Counted from the stretch's first letter, positions 7,312 through 16,720 are shown. The stretch is DNA of 61,298 nt from Candidatus Hopanoidivorans cymbastelae (GCA_028283145.1 JAPYNY010000016.1:1-61298), one strand, 5' to 3'. Notes: generated from the sequence alone by a model not told the origin. Translations and numbers: made by a program.

Positions 7312-9911
7312 GCCGTCACTCGGCCACAAGCAAAGGCAGCAGCTCAAGCGGCGGCCCACCGAGTGCCATTACTCAAGCCACCAGCCCCCCAAGCACCAAC
7401 GGCCCAGATGGCAGCACTGCTGAGACAATCAAGCCTTTGGCTGGATTGCGGGTTATTGACGCAGCTGACGGTGTGGGTGAGATGTGCGGGCGAATGTTGG
7501 CTGATTTTGGTGCTGATGTCATCCGAGTTGAACCTCCCGAAGGGGCGCATTCGCGCAAGATGGCACCGCTTTCCCCAGATGGCAGCACCAGCTATTACTT
7601 TGCCTGCCACAACTACAACAAACGCGGCATCAGCCTAGATATCCAGAGCCCGCAAGGGCAGGCACAACTGTTCAAGTTATTGGACAGCGCCGACATATAT
7701 CTGCACTCGGCCAAGCCGTCAGCCACGCAGGGCACAGCATTGGCACCCGATTCGCTTGCACAGCAATTTCCGCATCTGATAGTTGCATCCATAACTGCTT
7801 TTGGGCAAACCGGGCCATACGCAGATTACGAGCCCACTCCTGAGGTAATTTTTTCGCTGTCGGGCTGGTTGTCTTCTTCGGGGCTAGCCACCAAGCCGCC
7901 GCTGTTGATGCCAGGTGCTCAGCCGTATGATTTTGCTGGTATTGTAGGTTGCTTCGCGGTGCTGTGTGCTCTAATTCAGCGCCATCGCACAGGTTGCGGG
8001 CAGCATCTGGATGTCTCCGCTTTGGAATCGTTAGCCCAATGCAACACTTGGCAGTTGACCAACGCTTCAGCCACTCTTAATGCTGGCAGGGAGTTAGTGA
8101 CCCTGCGCAGTGGCACCAGCCCGGTGTATCCGCTTTTTCGCACCAAGGACGGCTATGCCCGTCCGGTCATCTTGAGCCCGCATCAGTGGCGGAACATGTG
8201 GGAGTGGTTGGGCAAGCCAGAGGAATTTGCCGCCCCAGAGTGGGGCGAAACGTTGTTCAGAATGATGAATCTGGATGTGCTTAATCCCTATATTGAAAGG
8301 CTCTTTGCGCAATACGACATGGAAGAATGCGCCAAGGAAGGCCAGCGCAGGGGCATAGTAGTAGTGCCGATGCTAAAGACGAGCGATGTGCTAGCCAACG
8401 AGCATTTTGAATCTCGTTCTACATTCGCAGAGGGTGAAGTAGCGCCTGGCCACAAAGGGGCTTTTGTCAACGGCTGGATGGAGATTGCCCGTCAGCGGTT
8501 GGGTTACCGATTCAGGCCACCCCAGGTGGGAGAGCACAACAGGGAAGTTTTCGGAGAAGAACGGCCTAAAACCACCCTTCAAGGCAGCGAGGCTGTGACC
8601 GAAGAGGGTGCTTCCAACCATAGCAAGGACGCAGATGGTGGCACTGAAACCCGGACAGCAGGAGCAGCAGGCAGTTCCCAAGCTCCCTTGGCAGGTCTGC
8701 GGGTGCTTGACTTCGGGCACGGCGGGGTCGGAGTGGAAGGCGGGCGAATGCTGGCCGAGTATGGTGCCGATGTCATCAAAATTGAAACTCGCTCCTATTT
8801 CGACTTCATTCGTACGATGTTGTCAACTGAAATGAACGGCTCCTTTGCTTCGTCAAATCGCTCCAAACGTTCATTCGGTGTGGCTATCAGAACACCACAG
8901 GGACGTGAAATTATCTCGAATTTGGCTGAGCATTGCGATATTGTCATTGAGAACAACTCCACCAACACGATGGACAAAATGGGTATGGGCTATGGCGACC
9001 TCAGCCAAGTCAATCCTAAAATCGTGTTTGCCTCCAGCCAGATGATGGGATCACATGGGGCTTATGGCGACTGGATTGGATATGGGCCCACTATTCAAAC
9101 TGTGGGCGGTCTGACTTGGCTTTGGAATTTCAATGACGGAGACCCACCTCCCGGTTCGGTAGCTATCCACCCTGATCACTTGGCAGGCCGAGTTGTTGCC
9201 ATAGCTGCGCTGCTGGGCATTTGGGAAAATCTGAATTCGGGTGCCGGGTTTCATGTGGAGATGGCACAGGTGGAGAATTTGATAGGACTGATGGGCGATG
9301 TCTATCTATATGAAAGCGCTCAGCCTAACTCTGTTGAGCCGATGGGAAATGATTCGCCGATAGGCGCACCTTGGGGTGTTTTTCCTTGCGCAGGAGAACA
9401 GCAGTGGTGCACCATCTGTGTGCGGAACGACCAGGATTGGCAGGCATTGAAAGAGGTTATGGGCGAACCTAGTTGGGCCCAGTCGCCAGAATACGAAACC
9501 AATCAGGACAGGCTGTCTTGCCGGGCTGAATTATATGACGGTGTGGCTGAGTGGACAGCTTCCTTGCCACCTCGCGAAGTGATGGCCCGCTGTCAGCAAG
9601 CAGGGGTGCCGGCAGGCGCCATGTTTACTGTGCTAGATCAAATAGAAGACCCCCACTACCAAGCTAGGGGGTTCTTGGTTGAGACCGAGCAGCAGGAAAT
9701 GGGCAAGGTTCTGATGGATGGCCCTGCCTTTGCGGGTAGTGAGATGCCTGACATTGACATCCACCAGGCTCCCATGCTAGGGGAGCATACCGTGGAAATT
9801 TGCTTGGAGTTGCTGGGTATGAGCTATGACGAAATTGAGCAGTTGGTGGAAGACGGCGTGTTAGAGCTTTCACTAAAAGAAATAGCCGAACGCGAAAACG
9901 CTGAGCCCTAG
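7308..9911 (+). CDS. Tandem-fused CaiB/BaiF (class III) CoA-transferase
   Basis: The 867-aa protein contains two complete family III CoA-transferase units. Unit one (about residues 42-415) starts PLAGLRVIDAADGVGEMCGRML with ADFGADVIRVEPPEG. Unit two (about 455-860) starts PLAGLRVLDFGHGGVGVEGGRM with AEYGADVIKIE. Each has an Asp in the region of the catalytic aspartate (PYDFAGIVG and HPDHLAGRV). A polar linker and a Ser/Gly/Pro-rich N-terminal tail frame them. These enzymes move CoA between carboxylic acids; single-unit members normally form interlinked dimers, so this chain may fold as an internal dimer. Its start overlaps clpP by four bases. The substrate is unknown. Confidence 0.88.
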   Translation: MSRHSATSKGSSSSGGPPSAITQATSPPSTNGPDGSTAETIKPLAGLRVIDAADGVGEMCGRMLADFGADVIRVEPPEGAHSRKMAPLSPDGSTSYYFACHNYNKRGISLDIQSPQGQAQLFKLLDSADIYLHSAKPSATQGTALAPDSLAQQFPHLIVASITAFGQTGPYADYEPTPEVIFSLSGWLSSSGLATKPPLLMPGAQPYDFAGIVGCFAVLCALIQRHRTGCGQHLDVSALESLAQCNTWQLTNASATLNAGRELVTLRSGTSPVYPLFRTKDGYARPVILSPHQWRNMWEWLGKPEEFAAPEWGETLFRMMNLDVLNPYIERLFAQYDMEECAKEGQRRGIVVVPMLKTSDVLANEHFESRSTFAEGEVAPGHKGAFVNGWMEIARQRLGYRFRPPQVGEHNREVFGEERPKTTLQGSEAVTEEGASNHSKDADGGTETRTAGAAGSSQAPLAGLRVLDFGHGGVGVEGGRMLAEYGADVIKIETRSYFDFIRTMLSTEMNGSFASSNRSKRSFGVAIRTPQGREIISNLAEHCDIVIENNSTNTMDKMGMGYGDLSQVNPKIVFASSQMMGSHGAYGDWIGYGPTIQTVGGLTWLWNFNDGDPPPGSVAIHPDHLAGRVVAIAALLGIWENLNSGAGFHVEMAQVENLIGLMGDVYLYESAQPNSVEPMGNDSPIGAPWGVFPCAGEQQWCTICVRNDQDWQALKEVMGEPSWAQSPEYETNQDRLSCRAELYDGVAEWTASLPPREVMARCQQAGVPAGAMFTVLDQIEDPHYQARGFLVETEQQEMGKVLMDGPAFAGSEMPDIDIHQAPMLGEHTVEICLELLGMSYDEIEQLVEDGVLELSLKEIAERENAEP

Positions 9912-9978
9912 ACACATTTCAACTCAACTAGTTGCCAGGAACTCAATCCCCTCAAACCTCGAATTCCGAAATCCCAAA

Positions 9979-10650
9979 ATGGCTCAACCTTCTCAAATTC
10001 AGTTGGTTGCCTCGGTGCTGTCATTTGACTTGAGTCGCTTGGGGGAAGAATGTACTGCGTTAGAGCAAGCCGGCATTGACGGCATCCAGTGGGACATTAT
10101 GGATGGGCATTTTGTGCCCAACCTGACTTTCGGCCCAGATGTCATAGCTAGCGTCCGCGACCAAGTGTCCATTCCCTTTGAAGCTCACCTTATGGTGGAA
10201 GATCCAGACAACATGGCAGCTCGCTATGCAAAAGCCGGCTGTCAGCGGGTGATTGTCCATGTTGAGGCGTGCCGGCATTTACATCGCACGCTGGGGGCCA
10301 TAGCCGATCTTGGCGCAGCTGCGGGAGTGGCCCTAAATCCCAGCACCCCTTTAGACGCGGTAGCTCATGTGCTTGACCTAGTGGACATGGTGCTGGTCAT
10401 GACTGTGAATCCTGGTTTTGGCGGGCAGACCTACCTAAAAAGCATGTCTCCTAAAATCAGTCAAGCGCGCCGTCTGATCAACTCAACTTCCAAGCCAATA
10501 CATCTAGAAGTCGACGGAGGTATTTCCCCTGATACCATTGGAGATGCCGTGGCAGCAGGGGCGAATGTGTTGATAGCGGGCAGCACTTTGACTCGCGACC
10601 CACAGGGTGTCCAGCACGCCATTGAGGAGCTCAGACAAGCTGCAGGTTGA
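9979..10650 (+). CDS. rpe: Ribulose-phosphate 3-epimerase
   Basis: Rpe interconverts ribulose-5-phosphate and xylulose-5-phosphate in the pentose phosphate pathway. The 223-aa TIM barrel has VASVLSFDLSRLGEE, the metal-site WDIMDGHFVPNLTFGPDV, FEAHLMVEDPD, MTVNPGFGGQ and LEVDGGISPDT, covering the His and Asp metal and catalytic positions. It is separate from tkt and tal, which lie at 33-36 kb on the minus strand. A small lipoprotein gene begins just after its stop. Confidence 0.96.
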   Translation: MAQPSQIQLVASVLSFDLSRLGEECTALEQAGIDGIQWDIMDGHFVPNLTFGPDVIASVRDQVSIPFEAHLMVEDPDNMAARYAKAGCQRVIVHVEACRHLHRTLGAIADLGAAAGVALNPSTPLDAVAHVLDLVDMVLVMTVNPGFGGQTYLKSMSPKISQARRLINSTSKPIHLEVDGGISPDTIGDAVAAGANVLIAGSTLTRDPQGVQHAIEELRQAAG

Positions 10651-10657
10651 ACCAAGT

Positions 10658-11077
10658 GTGTTGCACAGATTTGTCAAAACCTCAGTTGCGCTAGTCATTG
10701 CAGCATGTGCTGTCTTGACTTGCTTGGCGCTGTTTTTGGCAGGATGCAGTTCAGACACTCGTGAAGAAAAATTTTGCAACCAGCTGGAAGAGTTTTCCAA
10801 TCCACAAGCAGCTGTTAGCGCCCAGCGAACGCTTCTAGAGCTTCAGGAATTGCAAACAATTGTTCCCTTGGAAATCCGCAGGGCTTTAGAGGCTACGATT
10901 GACATCTTTGATGAATTCGTCAGCACACAAGATCCTGAAACAGCCCGCTCCAACCTCACTAAGCGAGCTTCTGAGATAGCCGAATCAGCAGCTACTCTGG
11001 ATGCTTATGCTGTGAGACAATGCGGCTTCAGTCTGGAGAGGATTTTAGTACCCAGTAACTCAGCAGAAACGAACTAA
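10658..11077 (+). CDS. Small putative lipoprotein, function unknown
   Basis: The 139-aa protein begins with a lipoprotein signal peptide: a basic start LHRFVK, then a hydrophobic segment ending in the lipobox LAGC at about residues 23-26. The mature part is mostly helical by eye and rich in Glu and Ala, with two further cysteines (in EKFCNQLEE and VRQCGF) that could form a disulfide outside the membrane. GTG 10658 is my choice of start, seven bases after rpe, with TTG 10661 as an alternative. The frame stays open upstream to GTG 10607 inside rpe. I do not recognise a family. Confidence 0.65.
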   Translation: MLHRFVKTSVALVIAACAVLTCLALFLAGCSSDTREEKFCNQLEEFSNPQAAVSAQRTLLELQELQTIVPLEIRRALEATIDIFDEFVSTQDPETARSNLTKRASEIAESAATLDAYAVRQCGFSLERILVPSNSAETN

Positions 11078-11120
11078 TAGACTTATAGCGTTACATCTTG
11101 CCACAGCCACAGGAGGACAC

Positions 11121-12290
11121 ATGCTGACCCCGTTTGACGATTTTCCAATTCATCCGTCGGCCGACCCAATAGCCCATCCTGCGTCGGGCAACCCCAACCA
11201 TTATGACCGCTATTTCTTCAACGGAACTGAGCGCAATGGCGAATTTTACCTTGGCGGGGCTATGGGGCATTATCCAGTCAGAGGGGTGATAGACGCTGCC
11301 TTCAGCGTGATTCATGAAGGAGTGGAACACTCGGTGTTTGCCTCGGGCGTAATGCCTTTGGATCGCTCAACTCAAGTTGGCCCTCTGCGGGTGGAAGTGG
11401 TGGAACCTATGAGAACTTTACGCTATGTGGTGGAGCCCAATGATTTTGGTTTGGAAGCCGATGTGACTTTTCAGGCTCGCACGGTTGCTATTGAAGAACC
11501 CCGCCAGCGACGCGTAGACCCAGACGGCATTGAAGTGATGGATCACACCCGTCTTACCCAGTGGGGTACTTGGGGTGGCGTAATTCGGATAGGCAGCACT
11601 GAAATGAAGGTTGACCCAGAGCATGTTTTTGCGGTTCGCGACAGGTCTTGGGGCACTCGTCCAGTGGGTCAGCCAGCCCCAACTAACCGTCCAGGGCGCC
11701 AGCCACAGGTCTTTTGGCTTTGGGCGCCGCTTCATTTTGATGACGTATGCACTCATTTGGCTTTGCATGAGAACCCAGACGGCACCCGCTGGCTGGAATC
11801 AGCGTTGAGGCTACCCGTGCTTGAGAGTGCCGAAGCTCCGACCTTGGGGGAAGAGCAGGTAGAGGAGTTGACTGAAATTGGTTATGAGATTGAGTGGATG
11901 CCAGGCCGCCGGGAGATGCAGGCGGCAGCTTTGAATTTCCTCAGTGCTGATGGCACTTCACACTGTATTGAGTTGGAGCGTCTCTACACCTTCAGAATGA
12001 GGGGTATCGGCTATATGCATCCGCATTGGGCGCACGGTTCCGCTCACGGCAAGTTAGAAGTCGGAGGCGAATCTGTTGGCTTGGATGACTTCGACCCCGA
12101 AGACTATACCTGTCTGCATATCCAGACTGTGGTGAAGGCTCATTATGGTGATCGTGTTGGAATCGGCGTGCTAGAGCAAATGTCTATGGGCGAACATCAG
12201 CCCACCAAACTCACAGGAATCTTGGAAGGCGCTTCCGGGGATGTTGCAGGTGTACGACATCGCAGTTTTCTGGGGCATCATCCAGCTTGA
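11121..12290 (+). CDS. Unrecognised 389-aa protein, beta-rich, possibly lipocalin/AttH-like
   Basis: A strong Shine-Dalgarno (AGGAGG) lies before ATG 11121. The soluble protein has no signal peptide, many alternating hydrophobic residues suggesting beta strands, and numerous Trp and His motifs such as QWGTWGGVIRIG, RDRSWGTRPVGQP, VFWLWAPLHFDD and YMHPHWAHGSAHG. The RSWG and FWLWAPLHF patterns recall actinobacterial proteins with a two-barrel AttH/CrtC-like fold, but I cannot confirm this. The next gene, 78 bp on, is an amidohydrolase in the same direction, so the pair may act in one catabolic route. The function is unknown. Confidence 0.7.
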   Translation: MLTPFDDFPIHPSADPIAHPASGNPNHYDRYFFNGTERNGEFYLGGAMGHYPVRGVIDAAFSVIHEGVEHSVFASGVMPLDRSTQVGPLRVEVVEPMRTLRYVVEPNDFGLEADVTFQARTVAIEEPRQRRVDPDGIEVMDHTRLTQWGTWGGVIRIGSTEMKVDPEHVFAVRDRSWGTRPVGQPAPTNRPGRQPQVFWLWAPLHFDDVCTHLALHENPDGTRWLESALRLPVLESAEAPTLGEEQVEELTEIGYEIEWMPGRREMQAAALNFLSADGTSHCIELERLYTFRMRGIGYMHPHWAHGSAHGKLEVGGESVGLDDFDPEDYTCLHIQTVVKAHYGDRVGIGVLEQMSMGEHQPTKLTGILEGASGDVAGVRHRSFLGHHPA

Positions 12291-12368
12291 GACAACAGGA
12301 TGCTAGGCTAGAAAGCAATAGGAGTTTTAGGCTGGCATAAGCAACAGACTAGCGAAGGAGAAAAAACT

Positions 12369-13562
12369 ATGGAAGAACTGGATTATCTCCCGTTTGACTG
12401 CGACAATCATTATTATGAGGCTCTGGATGCCTTTACCCGCCATGTTGACCCGAAATGGCATCGCAGGTGTGTTGAGTGGTGTGAAATCAACGGACGCAGC
12501 TATCACGTGGTGGCGGGAGTGGTCAGCCACGCAGTAGTCAACCCTACTTTTAATCCAATAGCCAAAGCTGGTGCGCTTTACAAATATTTCCGCGGCAATC
12601 CCGAAGGCAAATCGCCTCTGGAGTATTTGCGCGACCGCGAGCCGATCCCAGCCGAATACCGGGACAGAGACGCCCGCATTGCTTGCCTGGATAGGCAAGG
12701 CTTGTCCAGCGTCTGGCTATTTCCAACTTTGGGTGTGCTTTATGAAGAGCTTTTGAAGCAAGACGTTGAAGCCTCAGGTGTGCTGTTCAGAGGGTTCAAC
12801 CGGTGGGTTGAAGAGGACTGGGGGTTTGCCTACAAAAATCGTATTTTCGCGGCGCCCTATATAACTTTGTCAGATGTCAACTGGGCTTGTGAGGAGCTTG
12901 AGTGGGCACTAGATCATGACGCTAGAGTTGTCGTGATGCGCCCTGCGCCAGTGATTACGCCGCACGGGCCGCGTTCGCCTGGAGATGAAATGTTTGACCC
13001 TTTCTGGGAGCGGGCGAACGAGTCTGGTATCTGTGTTGTGGTGCATGCTGGCGACAGCGGGTATTCCTCCCAAGGCTATGATGTGGACGGGTTTGGGGCT
13101 GATTTCGGAAGTCGCCCAGCCAGGCGGGGGGCACCCACCATCAAGACATTCAATATTGAGCGTGCAGCTTATGACTGGCTGATCACTATGTCGTTTGAGC
13201 GGATGTACGAGCGGTTCCCCAACCTGCGGGTGGCCTCAGTTGAGAATGGTTCAGACTATCTTTCAAATCTGTTGCGCAAGCTGAGGCAAGTGGCCGACAA
13301 ATACCCGTGGTGGTTCAAGGAAGACCCGGTGGAGTTGTATCGCCAGCACGTCTGGATGAACCCATTCTGGGAAGATGACGTCGCTGAGGTTGCGGAGTTG
13401 ATGGGGCCTGACCATGTTATCTTCGGGTCTGACTGGCCCCATATTGAAGGCATGCCACAGCCACTTGACTATGTGGTAGAGCTAAAGGAGTTTAGCGATG
13501 AAGACAAGCGCAACATATTGCTGGAAAACACCACTTCACTGAACCAACTCCAGCCGCTTTAG
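12369..13562 (+). CDS. Metal-dependent amidohydrolase (amidohydrolase_2/ACMSD-like)
   Basis: The 397-aa TIM-barrel protein starts after a good ribosome site (GAAGGAG). Landmarks of the ACMSD/amidohydrolase_2 family are an N-terminal DCDNHYYE at the usual metal HxH position, VVVHAGD in the middle, FPNLRVASVENGSDYL, and GSDWPHIEG near the C-terminus with the late Asp and His. The canonical first-strand motif DxHxH reads DNHYY here, as in a large group of actinobacterial and mycobacterial homologues. It could hydrolyse or decarboxylate an organic acid; the substrate is unknown. It pairs with the 389-aa gene upstream. Confidence 0.85.
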   Translation: MEELDYLPFDCDNHYYEALDAFTRHVDPKWHRRCVEWCEINGRSYHVVAGVVSHAVVNPTFNPIAKAGALYKYFRGNPEGKSPLEYLRDREPIPAEYRDRDARIACLDRQGLSSVWLFPTLGVLYEELLKQDVEASGVLFRGFNRWVEEDWGFAYKNRIFAAPYITLSDVNWACEELEWALDHDARVVVMRPAPVITPHGPRSPGDEMFDPFWERANESGICVVVHAGDSGYSSQGYDVDGFGADFGSRPARRGAPTIKTFNIERAAYDWLITMSFERMYERFPNLRVASVENGSDYLSNLLRKLRQVADKYPWWFKEDPVELYRQHVWMNPFWEDDVAEVAELMGPDHVIFGSDWPHIEGMPQPLDYVVELKEFSDEDKRNILLENTTSLNQLQPL

Positions 13563-13628
13563 GCAAGAGTGCTTGCCCTGTGTTGAGCTAATACGACTAG
13601 GCAGGCTTGCGGAGTAGCCAAAAATCTG

Positions 13629-13701
13629 TACCCCCCCTGGGACTCGAACCCAGAACCTGCGGATTAAGAGTCCGTTGCTCTGCCAATTGAGCTAGAGGGG
13701 C
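13629..13701 (-). tRNA. tRNA-Lys (anticodon CTT)
   Basis: The minus strand gives a 73-nt cloverleaf. The 5' acceptor GCCCCTC pairs with GGGGGGT (two wobbles), the D arm is GCTC-AATTGGCA-GAGC, the anticodon loop contains CTT, and the T arm is CTGGG-TTCGAGT-CCCAG. The discriminator base is A. CCA is not encoded. It sits 30 bp from tRNA-His on the same strand, so the two may be co-transcribed. Confidence 0.95.
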
Positions 13702-13731
13702 TTGCTGGAGTTATGGTAGTTGGTGTATTGG

Positions 13732-13807
13732 GGTGACCGAGGGGATTTGAACCCCCGACCTCCGGGACCACAACCCGGCGCTCTAACCAGACTGAGCTAC
13801 GGCCACC
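13732..13807 (-). tRNA. tRNA-His (anticodon GTG)
   Basis: The minus strand folds with acceptor GTGGCCG pairing to CGGTCAC, D arm GCTC/GAGC, anticodon stem CCGGG/CCCGG with GTG in the loop, and T loop TTCAAAT. The extra G at position -1 (base 13807) faces the discriminator C (base 13732). This G-1:C73 pair is the bacterial histidine identity element and is encoded in the DNA. Confidence 0.94.
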
Positions 13808-13926
13808 ACAGCGTTTCTCACATCATTAAATTTGCGTGAGGTACATTAAGTCAGGCTAGCAGGCTGTAGCCTGAATTCAGCAATTATTTTTTGAGGGCAT
13901 ACGGCGCAATCCACTGCCAAGGCAAT

Positions 13927-14000
13927 GCCCCCGTAGCTCAGTTGGATAGAGCAGGGGATTTCTAATCCCAAGGTCGCGGGTTCGAATCCTGCCGGGGGTG
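13927..14000 (+). tRNA. tRNA-Arg (anticodon TCT)
   Basis: The plus strand folds with acceptor GCCCCCG pairing to CGGGGGT, D arm GCTC-AGTTGGATA-GAGC, anticodon loop containing TCT between GGGAT and ATCCC-type arms, and T arm GCGGG-TTCGAAT-CCTGC. The discriminator is G. It directly precedes the AT-rich antitoxin/toxin pair, a typical setting for acquired DNA. Confidence 0.94.
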
Positions 14001-14120
14001 CTGAATTCCAAAGTTTGGGTGTAGGTTAGAAGCATGTCATCCAGGCAGTCTTTTAGCCAAACTGGCTAACTTTATCAACTCCACGCAATGTTGCCGCAAT
14101 AAGCATAAAGGATGATAAAA

Positions 14121-14714
14121 ATGTCTGATAATCTTACTCCACAGCCTCAAAGCATATCTTCCAGTCAAGAAACTGCTGAGCAAGCCAGCGATTTGCAGAT
14201 TCGCGAGATAACTCATAATCTCGAAAAATTTAAGCAAGTTCTACTTTATGTTTTGGATAAGGTAGGCGAAAAGAAAAATGTTGGAGAAACCGTCTTGCAT
14301 AAGCTCTTGTATTTCATTGATTTTGATTATTACGAAAAGTATGAAGAGAATTTGATGGGATCTACCTATATCAAGAATCATCATGGCCCAACATGTAATG
14401 AGCTTAAGTCAACAGTAGAAAAAATGCAAATTCAAGGACAAATTAAGGTTTTCAGGACCACCTATGGGCATCCTCAGACAAGATATCAAGTTTTAGAGTC
14501 TCCTAATTTTGAGTTTCAGTTATCTGAAAGAGAGCGAAAGCACATTGATGGTGTTTTGGAGCGTCTTTCTGATATGAATGCTACAGAAATAGGTGAATAC
14601 TCACATGGAGACATACCTTGGAAGTCTGCTAGAGATGGCGAAAAACTTTCTTATGAGAGTGTTTTCTATCGTGATGACCAATATTCTGTAAGAGATTACG
14701 AAGATGAACTTTAA
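14121..14714 (+). CDS. Panacea-domain (DUF4065/SocA-like) protein, candidate antitoxin
   Basis: The 197-aa protein has the Panacea signature: LHKLLYFIDFDYYEKY followed by LMGSTYIKNHHGPTCNEL and a C-terminal helical part. Panacea proteins are known as antitoxins or adaptors paired with varied toxins, and SocA is the Caulobacter example. ATG 14121 lies nine bases after AAAGG; the upstream ATG 14112 abuts that site. It overlaps the next gene, a RelE-like toxin candidate, by 11 bp. Its codons are much richer in A and T than the neighbouring housekeeping genes, and it follows three tRNAs, which suggests transfer. Confidence 0.78.
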   Translation: MSDNLTPQPQSISSSQETAEQASDLQIREITHNLEKFKQVLLYVLDKVGEKKNVGETVLHKLLYFIDFDYYEKYEENLMGSTYIKNHHGPTCNELKSTVEKMQIQGQIKVFRTTYGHPQTRYQVLESPNFEFQLSERERKHIDGVLERLSDMNATEIGEYSHGDIPWKSARDGEKLSYESVFYRDDQYSVRDYEDEL

Positions 14715-15051
14715 TGAATTGCCTCAATTTCAAAAGGAATTCAAACAGCTAAAGAAGAAATACAGATCACTCTCTGAAGATATGGCTCTATTTCGTAACA
14801 TCGTATCTATTGTTCCACTCGGTAACAGTAAACGCTTTAAAAAACTCCACCAGGCTGATGACCTGTATGTTATGAAAGCAAGATTGGTTTGCAGATACCT
14901 GAAAGATGATTCCCTACGGATAATCTACGCATATCAGGCATCAATGGAACTCATTGAATTCATTGAGTTATATTTCAAGGGAGATAAGCAAAATCATGAT
15001 ATGGGCAGGATCCGTGAACATTTAAAGCAGTATGTGAGTCATGCTGTCTAG
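14704..15051 (+). CDS. RelE/ParE-like protein, candidate toxin partner of the Panacea protein
   Basis: The 115-aa basic protein has the layout of the RelE/ParE fold: N-terminal helices (FQKEFKQLKKKYRSL), then KRFKKLHQADDLYVMKARLVCRY and the strand pair LRIIYAYQ with IEFIELYFKGDK. The last motif is typical of mRNA-interferase-type toxins and of some HigB-like proteins. It starts at ATG 14704 inside the preceding gene, which implies coupled translation with antitoxin first, the usual order. Toxicity and target are untested; it could instead be an inactive relative. Confidence 0.68.
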   Translation: MNFNELPQFQKEFKQLKKKYRSLSEDMALFRNIVSIVPLGNSKRFKKLHQADDLYVMKARLVCRYLKDDSLRIIYAYQASMELIEFIELYFKGDKQNHDMGRIREHLKQYVSHAV

Positions 15052-15148
15052 AGCCATGTATCTGTCGGTTCTGCCCACAACATCTTCATTGGGCACGGCG
15101 TAGCCAATCACTTGCGCAAGGCCAGGTCAAACGCTGCGAAAATCCTAG

Positions 15149-15176
15149 TTGAAATGCGCGCCCTAAGCCTTAGACT
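15149..15176 (+). promoter_or_regulatory. Candidate promoter for tig, probably leaderless
   Basis: TTGAAA (15149-15154), a 16-bp spacer and TAGACT (15171-15176) lie just before the GTG start at 15185. A start site six to nine bases after the -10 element would fall at or next to the GTG, and there is no Shine-Dalgarno sequence. Leaderless mRNAs are common in actinobacteria. Confidence 0.5.
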
Positions 15177-15184
15177 AAAAATCT

Positions 15185-16720
15185 GTGAAAAGTTCAGTTG
15201 AGAATCTGGAAGGCCACAAGGTCAGGCTCTCGGTGGAGTTGGAGCCTGAGGAATTTGAGGCAGACCTGTCGGCGATGTTCAAAAAGCTCTCGCTTGAAGT
15301 CAAGCTGCCAGGCTTCAGGAAGGGCAAAGCACCCCGCAAGGTTTTGGAAACTCGTCTTGGAGCGGAATACACCCGCACCCGAGCACTGGAAGAGGCTCTG
15401 CCCAAGTATTACTCTGAGGCAATTCGTGTCAATCAAGTTGACGCCATCTCAGAGCCTGAAGTTGAGCTAACCTCTGATGTCTCAGACACGGTAATGTCCT
15501 TTGAAGCGGTGGTGGAGGTGCGCCCTGAAGTTCGGGTTGCCGGCTACAGCTCTCTGCGGGTGGAGGTGCCCGACCCAGAGCCTACCGAAGATGAACTCTC
15601 AGCGGAGATTGATCGTTTCCGCGAGCATTTTGGCACACTTGAAACAGTCACCCGACCAGCCCGCGAAAAAGACCGCTTGACTCTTGATTTGCTGGCCACT
15701 TACAACGGAGAACCCTTCACCCCCTTTGAAGCCAAGGACTATACCTATGTGGTGGGTTCAGGCAGTACAGGTTTTGAGGATTTTGACAAGCAGCTCATAG
15801 GCAGCCAAGCTGGGCACATCTTTGAGTTCAATGCACCTCACCCTCAGGAGGATGCCACTTTGGTGCGGGTCAAAAGCCTAGTCAAGGAAGTCCAGCAAAA
15901 CAACTTGCCGGAGTTGACCGATGAGTTTGTGGAGGAATCCTCGGAGTTTGATACGGTTGATGAGTTGAAAGCGGAGTTTTCCCAGCAACTGAGCCAAGCC
16001 AAACGCCAACATTCAGCGCGGTCATTCACCCAGCGCACCGAAGATGCCTTGAACTTGCTGGTAGATGAGCAACTCCCTGAAGCCTTGATTTCAAGCATGA
16101 CCCAGCAGGCAGCTCGCAATTTGGTGACGAGCCTTCAGTCGATAGGCATGGATCTAGCCAAATATCTGGAAGCTACCAACCAAACACCAGAGAGTTTTTC
16201 CGCCACTATTCGCTCAGAGGGCGAAAAAATGGCGAAGTTGGATGTGGCTCTTCGGGCTGTGGCTAAAGCTGAGAGTTTGGATGTAAGCGATGACGAACTC
16301 TACGAGGCGTATGATTCCATCTTGGCTCAACAGCAAGCACGACAACAGGGTGACACAGCAGATAGCACACCCCCTGCTACTGCTAATAGTTCCCCAGAGG
16401 CCGAAACAGCTAAACCCCCGATTGAAAATTTGCAGGGATTAAGGGTTGAGCTTTTGAAGCGGAATGCCTTTGAGTGGGTGTGTCACCGCGTTGAGATAGT
16501 TGATGAAGCTGGCAACCCGATTCAATATGAGCAATTGTTCCCAGAATCAAATGAGGAGCAGTCTGAGAGTGAGGACGGGCCCGCTACCAGCGAGACTGAA
16601 TCCGCAGACAGCGGCGGCGCGCTCGCGGAGGACAATACCACATCCAGCGAAGTCGGGTCTGGGGCCGAAGATACCATGTCCGCTGCCAGCGAGGGTGCAC
16701 AAGAGGCCACGAAAGAGTAA
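15185..16720 (+). CDS. tig: Trigger factor with long acidic C-terminal tail
   Basis: Ribosome-bound chaperone and peptidyl-prolyl isomerase. The N-terminal ribosome-binding domain begins [18 protein letters not shown] and includes the ribosome-docking signature [15 protein letters not shown] PPIase domain follows (about residues 150-245), then the helical C-terminal domain to about 430. The 511-aa length exceeds the usual 430-470. The last 70 or so residues are low complexity and rich in Glu, Ser, Thr and Ala. The start is GTG 15185. tig, clpP and clpX are consecutive, a widely conserved order. Confidence 0.95.
   Translation: MKSSVENLEGHKVRLSVELEPEEFEADLSAMFKKLSLEVKLPGFRKGKAPRKVLETRLGAEYTRTRALEEALPKYYSEAIRVNQVDAISEPEVELTSDVSDTVMSFEAVVEVRPEVRVAGYSSLRVEVPDPEPTEDELSAEIDRFREHFGTLETVTRPAREKDRLTLDLLATYNGEPFTPFEAKDYTYVVGSGSTGFEDFDKQLIGSQAGHIFEFNAPHPQEDATLVRVKSLVKEVQQNNLPELTDEFVEESSEFDTVDELKAEFSQQLSQAKRQHSARSFTQRTEDALNLLVDEQLPEALISSMTQQAARNLVTSLQSIGMDLAKYLEATNQTPESFSATIRSEGEKMAKLDVALRAVAKAESLDVSDDELYEAYDSILAQQQARQQGDTADSTPPATANSSPEAETAKPPIENLQGLRVELLKRNAFEWVCHRVEIVDEAGNPIQYEQLFPESNEEQSESEDGPATSETESADSGGALAEDNTTSSEVGSGAEDTMSAASEGAQEATKE

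Noticed and set aside
13620..15060. An integrated mobile element at the tRNA cluster
   Set aside because: No integrase, no transposase, and no repeated tRNA 3' end marking attachment sites were found; only the AT-rich gene pair suggests transfer.
15052..15184. Minus-strand translation resembling a gene remnant (AQVIGYAVPNEDVVGRTD)
   Set aside because: Too short, without a start or flanking homology that I can recognise; could be chance. Not called a pseudogene.
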